From an uncultured Opitutia bacterium (GTDB lineage Bacteria; Verrucomicrobiota; Verrucomicrobiia; Opitutales; Opitutaceae): 51,135 nucleotides of DNA. The stretch spans positions 1 to 51,135 of the forward strand of contig CAIKTR010000013.1 of NCBI GenBank assembly GCA_903830425.1, read 5' to 3'. A model generated the notes under the pieces. The model ran no database searches and was not told where the DNA came from. It was given only the letters and a program-made list of their open reading frames with translations. Positions 42,297 to 50,988 of this stretch are shown piece after piece. Each line of letters opens with the position of its first letter. Within the stretch, counting starts at the first letter, position 1. The position numbers were made by a program, and so were the translations under genes.

Positions 42297-43097
42297 CTAC
42301 AGCCCGAAGAAGCGCCGCGCGTTCGCGGTCGTGGCCGCGGCGAAGTCCTCCGGCCCCACCCCAAAGACCTCCCGGGCGGCGAACTCCGCGGTGTGCCGCA
42401 GAAAGGCGGGCTCGTTGGGCTTGCCCCGGTGCGGCAGCGGGGTGAGGTACGGCGCATCGGTCTCGATCATGCACCGGCCGAGCCCCTGCGCGCTCGCCGC
42501 CGCGCGGAGGTTGCCCGCGTTCTTGTAGGTGAGGATGCCGGTGAACGACCCGAACCCGCCCCGCCGGGTCAGCTCCGCCAGCTCCGCCGCGCCTTCGGTG
42601 AAGCAGTGAAACACGACCTTCGCCCAGTCCACGCCGCTGGCGTCGATCAGCTCCACGCAGTCCGCGAACGCCCCGCGCGAATGGACCACCACCGGACAGC
42701 CGAGCCGTTTGGCCGCCGCCAGCCCCGCGACGAAGGCCGCGCGCTGCCACCCGAACACCTGCTCCGCCGCCGCGGGCTCCGTCGGCAGGTGGAACCGGTC
42801 CAGCCCGATCTCCCCCAGCGCCACCGGGCCGGGTCCCGCCCCGCCCCAGAACCCCTCCACCTGCGCCTGCGCCGCCGCCCAGTCCGCGTCGACCGCACAG
42901 GGGTGCAGCCCCACCGTGTAATGCACCCAGCCCGCCTGCGCCCGCGCCAGGTCCCGGTAGAGCGCCCAGTCGTCCGGCGAGGTCCCGACCGTCACCAGCG
43001 CCTCCAGCCCGGCCGCGCGCGCCCGCGCCAGCGCCGCGTCCAGCGTGCCCTGCCGGACGAAGGACTCGAGGTGCGTGTGCGTGTCGATGAGTCCCAT
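42297..43097 (-). CDS. TatD-family metal-dependent hydrolase
   Basis: A 266-residue amidohydrolase-fold nuclease. Metal ligands: H7 and H9 ('IDTHTHLES'), Glu in 'ALGEIGLDRFH', His in 'VVHSRGAF', His in 'VVFHCFTEG' and Asp in 'IETDAPYLTP'. TatD proteins act as 3'-5' DNases or D-aminoacyl-tRNA type hydrolases. It starts 3 nt after the stop of the M32 carboxypeptidase gene, so the two are probably co-transcribed. Confidence 0.93.
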   Translation of the reverse strand: MGLIDTHTHLESFVRQGTLDAALARARAAGLEALVTVGTSPDDWALYRDLARAQAGWVHYTVGLHPCAVDADWAAAQAQVEGFWGGAGPGPVALGEIGLDRFHLPTEPAAAEQVFGWQRAAFVAGLAAAKRLGCPVVVHSRGAFADCVELIDASGVDWAKVVFHCFTEGAAELAELTRRGGFGSFTGILTYKNAGNLRAAASAQGLGRCMIETDAPYLTPLPHRGKPNEPAFLRHTAEFAAREVFGVGPEDFAAATTANARRFFGL

Positions 43098-43100
43098 GGC

Positions 43101-44597
43101 TCACCGCAAGTAGAGCGCGCCGTAGCGTTCGCGCAAATAGCGCAGCAGGGACCGCGGCGACAGTTCCTCACCCGTCACGCGCCGGGCCAACTCGAGCGCG
43201 TCATAGCGCCGGCCCTGGGTGTGGATGTTCTCCCGCAGCCAGCCGAGCAGCCAGGTAAAGTCCCCGCGCGCAAAGTCCTCCTCCAGCTTGGGCCGCAGCG
43301 CGAGCGCCCGGTACCACAGCTGCGCCGCCAGCATGTTGCCGAGGCAGTAACTCGGGAAATAGCCAAAGGCACCGCCGCTCCAGTGCACGTCCTGGAGCAC
43401 GCCCTCGCGGTCGTTCGGCGGGGTGAGCCCCAGCAGCTCCGCCGCCGCCGTGCGCCACGCCCCGGGCAGGTCGGACACGGCGAGTTCGCCGGTGAAGAGC
43501 TTTTTCTCGAGCTCGAAACGCAGGATAATGTGCAGGTTGTAGGTCACCTCGTCGGCATCCACGCGGATCAGCGTCGGCGACACCGCATTGATCGCGAGGT
43601 ACAGTTCCTCCGTCGAAACCCCCGACGTCTGCGCGGGAAACACCGCCCGCAGGCGCGGCTCGAAGCCTTGCCAGAATCCGCGGCTGCGCGCGACCTGGTT
43701 TTCCCAGAGCCGGCTCTGCGACTCGTGCACCGCCATGCCCGCATGGATGCCCAGCGCCGTGCCGAGCTGGTCCGCCGGCAGGCCCTGCTCGTACAGGCCG
43801 TGACCCGTCTCGTGGATCGAGCTGAAGAGCGAGTCCAGCGGCTCGTGCTCCTTGAACCGCGTCGTCATCCGCACGTCGGAGCCGGTGCCCGAACAGAAGG
43901 GATGCAGCGACACGTCAATCCGGCCACGGTTGTAGTCGAAACCCAGCCGTTCCGTCACCTCGCGCAAAAACACCTGCTGACCCTCGGTGGAAAAGCCCCG
44001 CAGCGCATCCGCCCGCGGCTTCACCTTCGACGCGGCGATTTCCCGCACCAGCGGCACGAGCTCGCGCTTGAGTTCGCCAAAGAGCCGCCCGATGACCTCC
44101 GCCGTCATTCCGGGGTCGTGCTTGTCGATCATGTAGTCGTACTCGCGCCCGGCCCAGCCAAGGTAACTGGCCTCGCGTTTCACCAGCTCCAGGTTCTTCG
44201 CCAGCACCGGCGCATAGCCGGCAAAATCATCCGCCGCCCGCGCCTTCGCCCAGGCATGGTAGCCCCGGCTGTCCTGCGTCGCCTTCTCGCGGACAAACTC
44301 CGCCGGCAGCTTCGTCGCGCGGTCGTAGTCCTTGCGCGCATTCTGCACCACCGCGCGCTGGTCCGCGGACAATCCGGCCGCCCCCTCCAGCTGGGTCAGC
44401 CAACCGCCGAGCCGCGGATCACTCGCCGCCCCATGCGCCGCCTCGGCCAGCGCCGCCTGTTGGCCGGCGCGCTGCTCAGCCGCACCGGGCGGCAGGTTCA
44501 CCTGCTCGTCCCAGCCGAGTAATTCGCCTACCGTGCCGAGGGCATGCACGCGTTGGATCCAGCGGGTGAGCTCCGCATAGGTGGTTTCGGTCGACAT
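43101..44597 (-). CDS. M32 family metallocarboxypeptidase (Taq type)
   Basis: A 498-residue thermostable-carboxypeptidase-family enzyme. The zinc motif HETGH lies in 'SSIHETGHGLYEQGLP' with a downstream Glu in 'HESQSRLWENQV'. 'CSGTGSDVRMTTRF' and 'IRVDADEVTYNLHIILRFE' are strong M32 signatures. It removes C-terminal residues from peptides in the cytoplasm (no signal peptide). It leads a two-gene unit with the TatD gene. Confidence 0.94.
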   Translation of the reverse strand: MSTETTYAELTRWIQRVHALGTVGELLGWDEQVNLPPGAAEQRAGQQAALAEAAHGAASDPRLGGWLTQLEGAAGLSADQRAVVQNARKDYDRATKLPAEFVREKATQDSRGYHAWAKARAADDFAGYAPVLAKNLELVKREASYLGWAGREYDYMIDKHDPGMTAEVIGRLFGELKRELVPLVREIAASKVKPRADALRGFSTEGQQVFLREVTERLGFDYNRGRIDVSLHPFCSGTGSDVRMTTRFKEHEPLDSLFSSIHETGHGLYEQGLPADQLGTALGIHAGMAVHESQSRLWENQVARSRGFWQGFEPRLRAVFPAQTSGVSTEELYLAINAVSPTLIRVDADEVTYNLHIILRFELEKKLFTGELAVSDLPGAWRTAAAELLGLTPPNDREGVLQDVHWSGGAFGYFPSYCLGNMLAAQLWYRALALRPKLEEDFARGDFTWLLGWLRENIHTQGRRYDALELARRVTGEELSPRSLLRYLRERYGALYLR

Positions 44598-44695
44598 GAC
44601 GTCATTCCAAACCGCGCGGCCCCGCGATGGCCAGTGTGATGTGGCCGGGGCAAAATCGCTTGCGACCTTTCCGCGTCGCCCGGAGCCTGCCCCCA

Positions 44696-45841
44696 GTGGA
44701 CTCTCCCCCTTCCTCCCCCGCCGTGCCGCCCTCGCGGCTCTGGTCGCTCGATGTGATGCGCGGCGGTTGTGCGATGGCGGTCTTTCTCTGCCACTGGCAC
44801 CTCTGGTCGGACTTTGCGCCGCAGGCCGGATTCGAGCACGGGGTGCGGCTGGTCGGAGAAAAGGCCTATGATCTTTTCACGACCCTCACCTGGCCCACCG
44901 GCGGGCATCATCCCGCCGTCATCGGTTTCTTCGTACTGAGCGGGTTTTGCATTCACTACCCCTTCGCCCAGCGGGCCCGCGCCGGCCTCCCCCAGCCCGG
45001 CTGGAAGGACTATTTCTCCCGCCGGTTCCTGCGCATCATGCCCGTGTTTTGGACCGCTTGTGTCTTCGGCCTGATTTTTGTCCTCGCCGAAACCCACCGG
45101 CCCAGCGGCGACCCGCTGTTGTCCACCCATGCCGCGGGCTCGCCGGGCGAGATCGCCGTGCGGTTCGCCGCGCTGGCGGGACTCTATCCGCATGAAATCT
45201 TCGCGGGAAACTATCCGCTGATCACCGTCGCCGTGGAGCTCCTGATGTATGCCCTTTATCCCCTGGTCTACGCCCAGGCCGCCCGCGGGCGCTGGCTCGG
45301 ACTCGGCCTGGGTTTTGTCTTTCTCCAGCTGGTCGCGGTCTGGCTGCTGCAGTACGTCACGCCCTACTGGGTGTTCAACAGCGTCCTGATGTTCGGCTTG
45401 TTCTGGTATGCGGGCGCCCTCGCCGCCCACCTCTATGTCAACCGGCACACGGTCGTCCGCGGCCGCTGGTTGCTGGCCGTGTGGCTGGCGTATCTCGCCC
45501 TCAAGGCGGCGCCACACTTTTACGGCATCACCCTTTTTAAGCAGGCCGCTTGGGCGCTGGTCTGCACCTTCGGTCTCCTCTGGGCCCTGCGCCGTGAAGC
45601 CCTGCATCCGGCCGCCCAGTCCCGTCCCGTCGTGGTGGCGCTGCGCTACTCGGGCCGGATCAGTTACAGCCTCTATGCCATGCACACGCCGGCCATCATG
45701 CTGGCCACGTGGGGGCTGCTGAGTTTCACCGGCAACCGGGACTACCTGGTGCAGCTGGCCGCCACGTTCACCGCCACCGCGGCCCTCACGCTCCTGACCT
45801 ACCACGGCGTCGAGCGGGTGTTTTACCGGCCGCGCGTCTGA
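44696..45841 (+). CDS. Acyltransferase 3 (OafA/YrhL-like) membrane protein
   Basis: A 381-residue membrane protein with about ten helices. The catalytic-region hallmarks are 'LDVMRGGCAMAVFLCHWHLW' (Arg and His of the 'R...H' pair), 'GFFVLSGFCIHYPF' and 'YFSRRFLRIMPVFW'. The start is uncertain: GTG at 44696 gives a short Pro/Ser leader before the first conserved block, and ATG at 44627 would add 23 residues. Family members acylate surface sugars or lipids. It is divergent from the carboxypeptidase gene. Confidence 0.85.
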   Translation: MDSPPSSPAVPPSRLWSLDVMRGGCAMAVFLCHWHLWSDFAPQAGFEHGVRLVGEKAYDLFTTLTWPTGGHHPAVIGFFVLSGFCIHYPFAQRARAGLPQPGWKDYFSRRFLRIMPVFWTACVFGLIFVLAETHRPSGDPLLSTHAAGSPGEIAVRFAALAGLYPHEIFAGNYPLITVAVELLMYALYPLVYAQAARGRWLGLGLGFVFLQLVAVWLLQYVTPYWVFNSVLMFGLFWYAGALAAHLYVNRHTVVRGRWLLAVWLAYLALKAAPHFYGITLFKQAAWALVCTFGLLWALRREALHPAAQSRPVVVALRYSGRISYSLYAMHTPAIMLATWGLLSFTGNRDYLVQLAATFTATAALTLLTYHGVERVFYRPRV

Positions 45842-45867
45842 GGTTCGGCGCGGCCGGATGGGGACGT

Positions 45868-46809
45868 TCAGCGGGTCTGGACGATGATGTCGCCGCCGCT
45901 CGAGCGGAGCTTGAGCACCGGCCCGCCGCCCTGGACCTTGCCCGCGAGCCGGCTGCGGCCGGCGCCGCCGCGTTCAACCGTCAGCGTCAGGCCGTCCGCC
46001 GTCACCCCGCCGCCGCTGGTCGCCGCGTCGAGGATGAAGCCCGCCGCCGGGTCGACCGTCACGCGGACCTGCCCGCCGGAGGTGCGGAGCTGGCTGTCGC
46101 CCCGGAGCGCGCCGGTGAAGCCCACACTGATGTCACCGCCGCTGGTCGAGGCCGCGAGGGTGTTTTCCGCCGCGGTGACGTCGATGTCGCCGCCGGAGGT
46201 GCTGAGCTCCGCCGGCCCCGCGACGCGCCCCACGCGGAGGTCGCCGCCGGAGGTCCCGAGCTTCACCGCCGCCCGGCCCTCCCGCAGGCACACGTCGCCG
46301 CCGGAGGTGCCGGCATGGACGTCGCCGGTGATCCGGCCCAGCGTGAGGTCGCCGCCCGAGGTGTGCGCCTCGACCCGGCCGAGCAGGTCGCCGACCGTGA
46401 TGTCGCCGCCGGAGGTCTTCAGGTCCGCGTGGTAGTTCGCGGGCACCGTCACCGTGAAGTCCACCCGGACCGGCGGCCAGGCGCCGACGTGGAAGCTCGA
46501 CGCGGCTTTTTCATAGACCGCGGTGGCCGCGACGCCCCCGGCCTGCAGCTCGATCGTCAGCGCGAGTTTTTTCAGGAGCTCGTCGGCGGCGGCCTCGGAA
46601 TCGGCGCGGATGCGTTGCCGGGCGACGACGGTGACGACGGCGTCGGGGGCGGTCAGCACCCGGATGTCCCCGCCCTGGGTGGCCACGGTCAGCCGGCCGC
46701 CGGGCTGGACGGAAAAAGTTTTGGTGACGGTGCGCTCAATCTTGGCCTGGGCGGAAAGCGGCGCCAAGGCCAGCAGGCCGGCCGCGAGGATCAGGGCAGG
46801 GGAGTTCAT
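45868..46809 (-). CDS. DUF4097-type secreted beta-helical repeat protein
   Basis: A 313-residue protein with a signal peptide ('ALILAAGLLALAPLSAQA'). From ~residue 130 onward it holds eight or nine repeats of about 19-25 residues centred on 'TSGGD(I/L/V)' ('DLKTSGGDITVG', 'EAHTSGGDLTLG', 'HAGTSGGDVCLR', 'KLGTSGGDLRVG', 'ELSTSGGDIDVT', 'AASTSGGDISVG'). This fits a right-handed beta-solenoid of the DUF4097 adhesin-like family. Role unknown; such proteins often accompany envelope stress systems. No partner gene is seen. Confidence 0.85.
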   Translation of the reverse strand: MNSPALILAAGLLALAPLSAQAKIERTVTKTFSVQPGGRLTVATQGGDIRVLTAPDAVVTVVARQRIRADSEAAADELLKKLALTIELQAGGVAATAVYEKAASSFHVGAWPPVRVDFTVTVPANYHADLKTSGGDITVGDLLGRVEAHTSGGDLTLGRITGDVHAGTSGGDVCLREGRAAVKLGTSGGDLRVGRVAGPAELSTSGGDIDVTAAENTLAASTSGGDISVGFTGALRGDSQLRTSGGQVRVTVDPAAGFILDAATSGGGVTADGLTLTVERGGAGRSRLAGKVQGGGPVLKLRSSGGDIIVQTR

Positions 46810-46880
46810 AGGTTCCCCTATAACCCGGACGGCCGCGGGAAGTTGCAGCGAAACCTACCGGGGACGGTGGCCGGCGGCGG

Positions 46881-47132
46881 CTAGACCTTGGCGCTGTTGT
46901 CGCACTTGAAGTGGACCTGGGAGCGCCGCAGGCCGTGGGCGCGCAGGGCCGAGGTCTGGGCCGGGTCGCGGCGCTGAATCAGGTGGCGCTGCCGCTCCTC
47001 GGCCTCGGCGGCGGCGGCCAGGGCGGCCACGCAGAGGAGGACTTCGGAACGGGTTTCCAGCCGGCTCGCGGGGAAGCGCGTGTGCGCGGCAAGCCAGCGC
47101 ACGGTGTCGCGGAGCGGGTCGGGGGAGTTCAT
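46881..47132 (-). CDS. Hypothetical protein (83 aa)
   Basis: An 83-residue soluble protein, 'LRDTVRWLAAHTRFPASRLE' at the N terminus, an Ala/Glu-rich central helix, and a C-terminal 'VHFKCDNSAKV'. No domain recognised. Its ATG overlaps the stop of the ArsC-like gene (ATGA), which argues that it is a real, coupled third gene of the operon. Confidence 0.6.
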   Translation of the reverse strand: MNSPDPLRDTVRWLAAHTRFPASRLETRSEVLLCVAALAAAAEAEERQRHLIQRRDPAQTSALRAHGLRRSQVHFKCDNSAKV

Positions 47133-47500
47133 CGTTTCAACAGTGCCACACTCCAGGCCGGTTCGTCAAAGCCTGTCAGGGCCACGCCCGCGCCGATCAG
47201 GAACGGCCGTTTCACCAGGTTTCCGTCGCCCGCGAGCAAGGCGAGCACCGCCGCCTCGGTCATGGCCGGCAGCTTTTCGGCCAGCCGCTGCTCCCGGTAG
47301 GCCTGGCCGGAGGTGTTGCACAGCCGGCGCAGCGCCCCGCCCTGCGCCGCCAGCATCGTCCGCAGCTCCGCGGGCGAGGGCGGGGTCTCGCGGATGGGCC
47401 GCTCGTCCACGGCGATCCCGTGGGTGTGCAGCCACTGCCGCGCGCGCCGGCAGGTGCTGCAGTGGGCGTAGGTGTAAAGCTTCAGGATCGGGCCGCTCAT
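47129..47500 (-). CDS. ArsC/Spx-family thioredoxin-fold protein
   Basis: A 123-residue protein of the arsenate reductase/Spx/YffB family. The CxxC site is 'AHCSTCRRARQWL', followed by 'ERPIRETPPSPAEL', 'CNTSGQAYRE' and the conserved 'KRPFLIGAG' (usually 'KRPIL'). The pattern is closer to YffB/Spx-like proteins than to true plasmid ArsC; arsenate reduction is not established. It sits between two genes with 4-nt ATGA overlaps on both sides. Confidence 0.85.
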   Translation of the reverse strand: MSGPILKLYTYAHCSTCRRARQWLHTHGIAVDERPIRETPPSPAELRTMLAAQGGALRRLCNTSGQAYREQRLAEKLPAMTEAAVLALLAGDGNLVKRPFLIGAGVALTGFDEPAWSVALLKR

Positions 47501-49005
47501 TGGACCCAGCTTTCATCCCGGATCACGAATTGCCAGTGTCCTTTGTACTGGCCGAGTTCGCCGTAAAAGCGGAGCGGGGCGCCGGCCGGATAGGCCGCCC
47601 GCAGCCGGGCGCGCAGCGGCGCATCGAAGCTCCAGACGTCGTAGGTCTCGCCCAAAAACTCCACCGTGAGCCGCGCGCCGGCCCCCACCCGGCCCTCGAC
47701 CCGGATGACCTTGCCCGCGTAGGCCGGCGTGCGCAGCCCGGCCCCGGCCGGCAGCTGGGCGGCGGTGAGGCCGACGCGGGCCAGGTCGATCGCGCGCGGG
47801 TCGGGCCGGGCCGGCGCCGCCGCCACCGTCGGCTCGGGCGCGGGCCGCGCCACCGGCAGGTAGCGGTCCGGGTTGCCGTCGGCCACGGTCGTGAACCGCG
47901 CCGTGAGGGGAAAATGGTCCGAGCAGCCCGCGCCGCCCGGGCCGGCGAACGACCACCGCCGCGGCCGGCCCGCCGCATCCTCGTTCAGGCCGGAAAACTT
48001 GCCGACGGCAAACGAGTGCGCCACGTACTGCACCCCGCGGTAATCCAGGAGCCCGCGGGAGACGATGAGCTGGATCAGCGTGCCCCATTCGCCGCGGAAC
48101 GTGTCGCTGCCGCGCTCCGCCGCCGGCACCTCGTACCACAGGTTGTAGAGGTCGCGCTGCGGGCCCCGCACGGCGACAGCGTCGCCCTGCGACCGGAGGA
48201 TGTCGTTCAGGCCGGTCTGCGGCATCGTCGCCGCATAGCGGGCGCTCTGGTTGTACTGCGAGTTGAAATCGCCGCCGATGATGAGGTCGGCCGAGGGATC
48301 CGCCTGGAGGATCTCGTCGATCCGCCCGCGCAGCGTCCGGGCGTTTTCGATCCGGATCTTTTCCGTCCCCGCGTCCCCCGCGCCCGACTTCCAGTGGTTG
48401 GCGAAGACGTGCAGCGGGGCGCCGTCGGCGTCGAGCTGGACCTCGAGGATCGCGCGCGCGCCGGGCGTGGGCAGCACGCGGACCGCCTGCACCGGCAGGC
48501 GGGTGAAGATGACGCATTTCTGCGCATGGGGCGGCTGGGGCCGGGCCGCCGGGCCGGTGTCGCCGGCGATGATCTGGTAGCCGGTCATGCCGCGGTCGGC
48601 GAACGCCTTCGCCAGCAGGGCCTCGGCCGGCAGGTCCGCGACCGCCGCGTCGAACTTCGCCCCGAGCATCTCCTCCAGGCTCACCCCGGCGTACCGGCGC
48701 AGGAGCGCGGCGTAGTCGGGCGGCACCGGGCCGGGAGTCTGGTCCACCTCGATCTCCGCCAGCAGGATCACATCCGGCCCCCGCCCGTCCTCGTACTGCC
48801 CGACGACGCGGGCGATGTTCTGGAGCTTGGTCAGGACATGCGCCCGGGAATAGTGCGACGGCCGGTAGTCATCGAACACGGCCTGGCCGTCGGCGTCGAA
48901 GAGGTTTTCGACGTTGTAGGCCATCACGGTGAAAGTCCGGGCCTGGGCCGCGGAGGCGGCGGCCAGCAGGACGGCGCACAGGCCAAGGCAGCGGAAGAGT
49001 CTCAT
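47497..49005 (-). CDS. Secreted endonuclease/exonuclease/phosphatase family protein
   Basis: A 502-residue protein with signal peptide ('LFRCLGLCAVLLAAASAAQA'). Residues ~22-385 are an EEP domain: 'MAYNVENLFD' (metal Asn), 'ILLAEIEVD' (metal Glu), 'VFANHWKSG', 'IGGDFNSQYN' (Asp/Asn) and 'GCSDHFPLTARF' (Asp-His pair). The C-terminal ~100 residues ('GKVIRVEGRVGAGARL', 'YGELGQYKGHWQF') look like an OB-fold-type domain. It is probably a secreted nuclease or phosphodiesterase, first gene of a three-gene overlapping operon. Confidence 0.86.
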   Translation of the reverse strand: MRLFRCLGLCAVLLAAASAAQARTFTVMAYNVENLFDADGQAVFDDYRPSHYSRAHVLTKLQNIARVVGQYEDGRGPDVILLAEIEVDQTPGPVPPDYAALLRRYAGVSLEEMLGAKFDAAVADLPAEALLAKAFADRGMTGYQIIAGDTGPAARPQPPHAQKCVIFTRLPVQAVRVLPTPGARAILEVQLDADGAPLHVFANHWKSGAGDAGTEKIRIENARTLRGRIDEILQADPSADLIIGGDFNSQYNQSARYAATMPQTGLNDILRSQGDAVAVRGPQRDLYNLWYEVPAAERGSDTFRGEWGTLIQLIVSRGLLDYRGVQYVAHSFAVGKFSGLNEDAAGRPRRWSFAGPGGAGCSDHFPLTARFTTVADGNPDRYLPVARPAPEPTVAAAPARPDPRAIDLARVGLTAAQLPAGAGLRTPAYAGKVIRVEGRVGAGARLTVEFLGETYDVWSFDAPLRARLRAAYPAGAPLRFYGELGQYKGHWQFVIRDESWVQ

Positions 49006-49172
49006 CCCGCAAGCGTGTCGCAACCGGTCGGCGCGCGGCGAGCCGCATTTCGGGACCGGCCCCCGGCCCTGGGCCCCCGGCCCGCGGTCCCGAGCGCCCG
49101 CGAAAACTCCGCCGCGGAATTCAGTCCACCCTTGCCCGTCACCCCGAAAGCTGCGAAATCCGCGCTCCACCC

Positions 49173-49958
49173 ATGCAAGCCGTCCTCGAAGTCTCCGGTC
49201 TGCGCGTCGCCCGCGGCCGAACGACGATCCTGCACGACCTCGCCTGGCGGGTCCGGCGGGGCGAGCACTGGGTCATCCTGGGCCCCAACGGCTCCGGCAA
49301 AACCTCCCTGCTCAAGGTTCTCAACGGCCACCTGCCGCCCACGGCCGGGAGCATCGCCGTCCTCGGCCAGCGCTACGGCGCGAGCGACTGGCGCGAGCTG
49401 CGGCGGAAGCTCGGCGTGGTGATGAGCGCCTTCGTCAGCGCCATTCCGCCCGCCGAGACGGCGCTGGAGACCGTGCTCAGCGGCCGGTTCGCCCAGCTCG
49501 ACCTCTGGGCGCGCGTCCGCCCCGCCGACCGCCGCGCCGCCCGCCGCCTGCTGCAGCGCGTCCGCGCCACCCGGATCGCCGGCCGCGCGTGGCTCCATCT
49601 CTCGCAGGGCGAGCGCCAGCGCGTCCTCATCGCCCGGGCGCTCATGGCCCGGCCGCGCCTGTTGATCCTCGACGAGCCCTGCGCCGGCCTCGATCCCGTG
49701 GCCCGGGAGGAATTCCTGGGCTTCGTCCAGCAGCTGGCCCGGCGGCGCGGCGCCCCGGCGCTGGTGCTGGTGACCCATCACGTCGAGGAGATCACCCCGG
49801 CCTTCACCCACGCCCTGCTGCTCCGCGGCGGCCGCGTCGTCGCCGCCGGCCCGCGGGCGCGGGTGCTCACCTCCCGCCACCTCGCCGCGGCCTTCGGCGC
49901 CCCGCTCCGGCTCACCCGCGCCGGCCGCCGCCTGCAGCTCGCCTTTCCCCGCCGGTGA
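49173..49958 (+). CDS. ABC transporter ATP-binding protein (ModF/YlmA-like)
   Basis: A 261-residue single ABC ATPase: Walker A 'LGPNGSGKTS', signature 'HLSQGERQRVLIARAL', Walker B 'LLILDEPCAGLDP' and H-loop 'LVTHHVEEI'. 'SGLRVARGRTTILHDLAWRV' and the 'THHVEEI' form resemble ModF/YlmA-type ATPases rather than import-system ATPases. No permease gene of a usual ABC type is adjacent. The stop overlaps the GTG start of the membrane protein downstream (GTGA), so the two may work together. Confidence 0.88.
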   Translation: MQAVLEVSGLRVARGRTTILHDLAWRVRRGEHWVILGPNGSGKTSLLKVLNGHLPPTAGSIAVLGQRYGASDWRELRRKLGVVMSAFVSAIPPAETALETVLSGRFAQLDLWARVRPADRRAARRLLQRVRATRIAGRAWLHLSQGERQRVLIARALMARPRLLILDEPCAGLDPVAREEFLGFVQQLARRRGAPALVLVTHHVEEITPAFTHALLLRGGRVVAAGPRARVLTSRHLAAAFGAPLRLTRAGRRLQLAFPRR

Positions 49959-50971
49959 ATCCCCTCGCCGAAGCCATCGACCAGCTGGGGTTCACGAACC
50001 TCTGGACCTACCTCGGTCTGTTCCTCGCCGCCTCGCTCCTGATGGTCTGGCGGCTGGAGGCGCTGCTCGACCACGGGCTCGAGGGCACCGCCCTCGGGAC
50101 GCTGGTGATGCCCTACTGCTCGGGCCTGGGGAACCTGATCTTCGTCGCGATCATCGCCGGCCGCCGCGGCCCCGCGCAGGAGGTGCTGACCAACTGCCTC
50201 GTCAACAACGTCACCAACCTCACCCTCGTGCTGGCGCTGCCCGCGCTGGTCTGGGGCCTGAGCCTGCGCGGCCCCGCCCCGGGCCGGAAAGGCGGCGCCC
50301 GCGCCAAGGGGGGCACCCCGGCCGAGACCGAGCAGAAGATCAACCGGCTCTCGCTCCTGCTGACCCTCGCCGCGGTGATTTTCTTCAGCGCCATCACCTG
50401 GGACCTCGGCGCCGACGGCCAGCTCGACGCCAGCGACGGGCTGGTCCTGGTGGCGCTGTTCCTCTTCTGGCAGTGCTTCCAGGTGTTCGACGTGCTCAAG
50501 CAGAACGTCCGCCAGCGCCGCTCGTTCGGCCCGCTGTTCTACCTCGACCTGGGCGTCATCCTGCTCGCGGCCTACGGGATCTACGTGAGCATCGACTGGC
50601 TGGTCGCCTGGCTGTCCGCGCGCCCGGGCGGCTTCGTGAGCGCCGCCCACCTCGGCTGGCTCAGCGGCTGGCTGATGGTGCTCCCCAACGCCCTGCTCGC
50701 CTTTTATTACGCCGCCCGCCGCCGCGCCGACATCGTCTACGCGTCGCAGGTCGGCGACGGCCACATCTGCATCCCGCTCTGCCTCGGGCTGAGCGCCCTG
50801 GTCCAGCCGATCGCCGTCCCGAAGTTCTTCGAGACCGGCCTGGCGATCCTGCTGGGCGCGGCGGTGGTGCACGCCGGCTGCGTGCTGCTGGCCGGCGGGC
50901 TCCCCCGCTGGATGGGCTGGCCGTTGCTCGCCGCCTATGCCTGGTTCGTCGGGGCCGGCCTGCTGGCCTGA
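49955..50971 (+). CDS. Polytopic membrane protein, possibly cation-exchanger-like
   Basis: A 338-residue protein with about ten helices and a GTG start overlapping the ATPase stop. Two halves each hold a polar-residue helix pair: 'MPYCSGLGNLIFVAIIAG' with 'NNVTNLTLVLALPAL', and 'MVLPNALLAFYYAARRRADI' with 'SQVGDGHICIPLCLGLSAL'. This internal repeat with polar, Asn/Gly-rich helices recalls the cation/Ca2+ exchanger superfamily, but the classic alpha-repeat motif is not clear. I would not assign an ion. Confidence 0.75.
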   Translation: MNPLAEAIDQLGFTNLWTYLGLFLAASLLMVWRLEALLDHGLEGTALGTLVMPYCSGLGNLIFVAIIAGRRGPAQEVLTNCLVNNVTNLTLVLALPALVWGLSLRGPAPGRKGGARAKGGTPAETEQKINRLSLLLTLAAVIFFSAITWDLGADGQLDASDGLVLVALFLFWQCFQVFDVLKQNVRQRRSFGPLFYLDLGVILLAAYGIYVSIDWLVAWLSARPGGFVSAAHLGWLSGWLMVLPNALLAFYYAARRRADIVYASQVGDGHICIPLCLGLSALVQPIAVPKFFETGLAILLGAAVVHAGCVLLAGGLPRWMGWPLLAAYAWFVGAGLLA

Positions 50972-50988
50972 CCCCGCGCCGCCACCCG

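Noticed and set aside
47129-47500. Arsenate resistance gene
   Set aside because: The protein fits the wider ArsC/Spx/YffB family, and there is no arsenite pump or ArsR regulator beside it.
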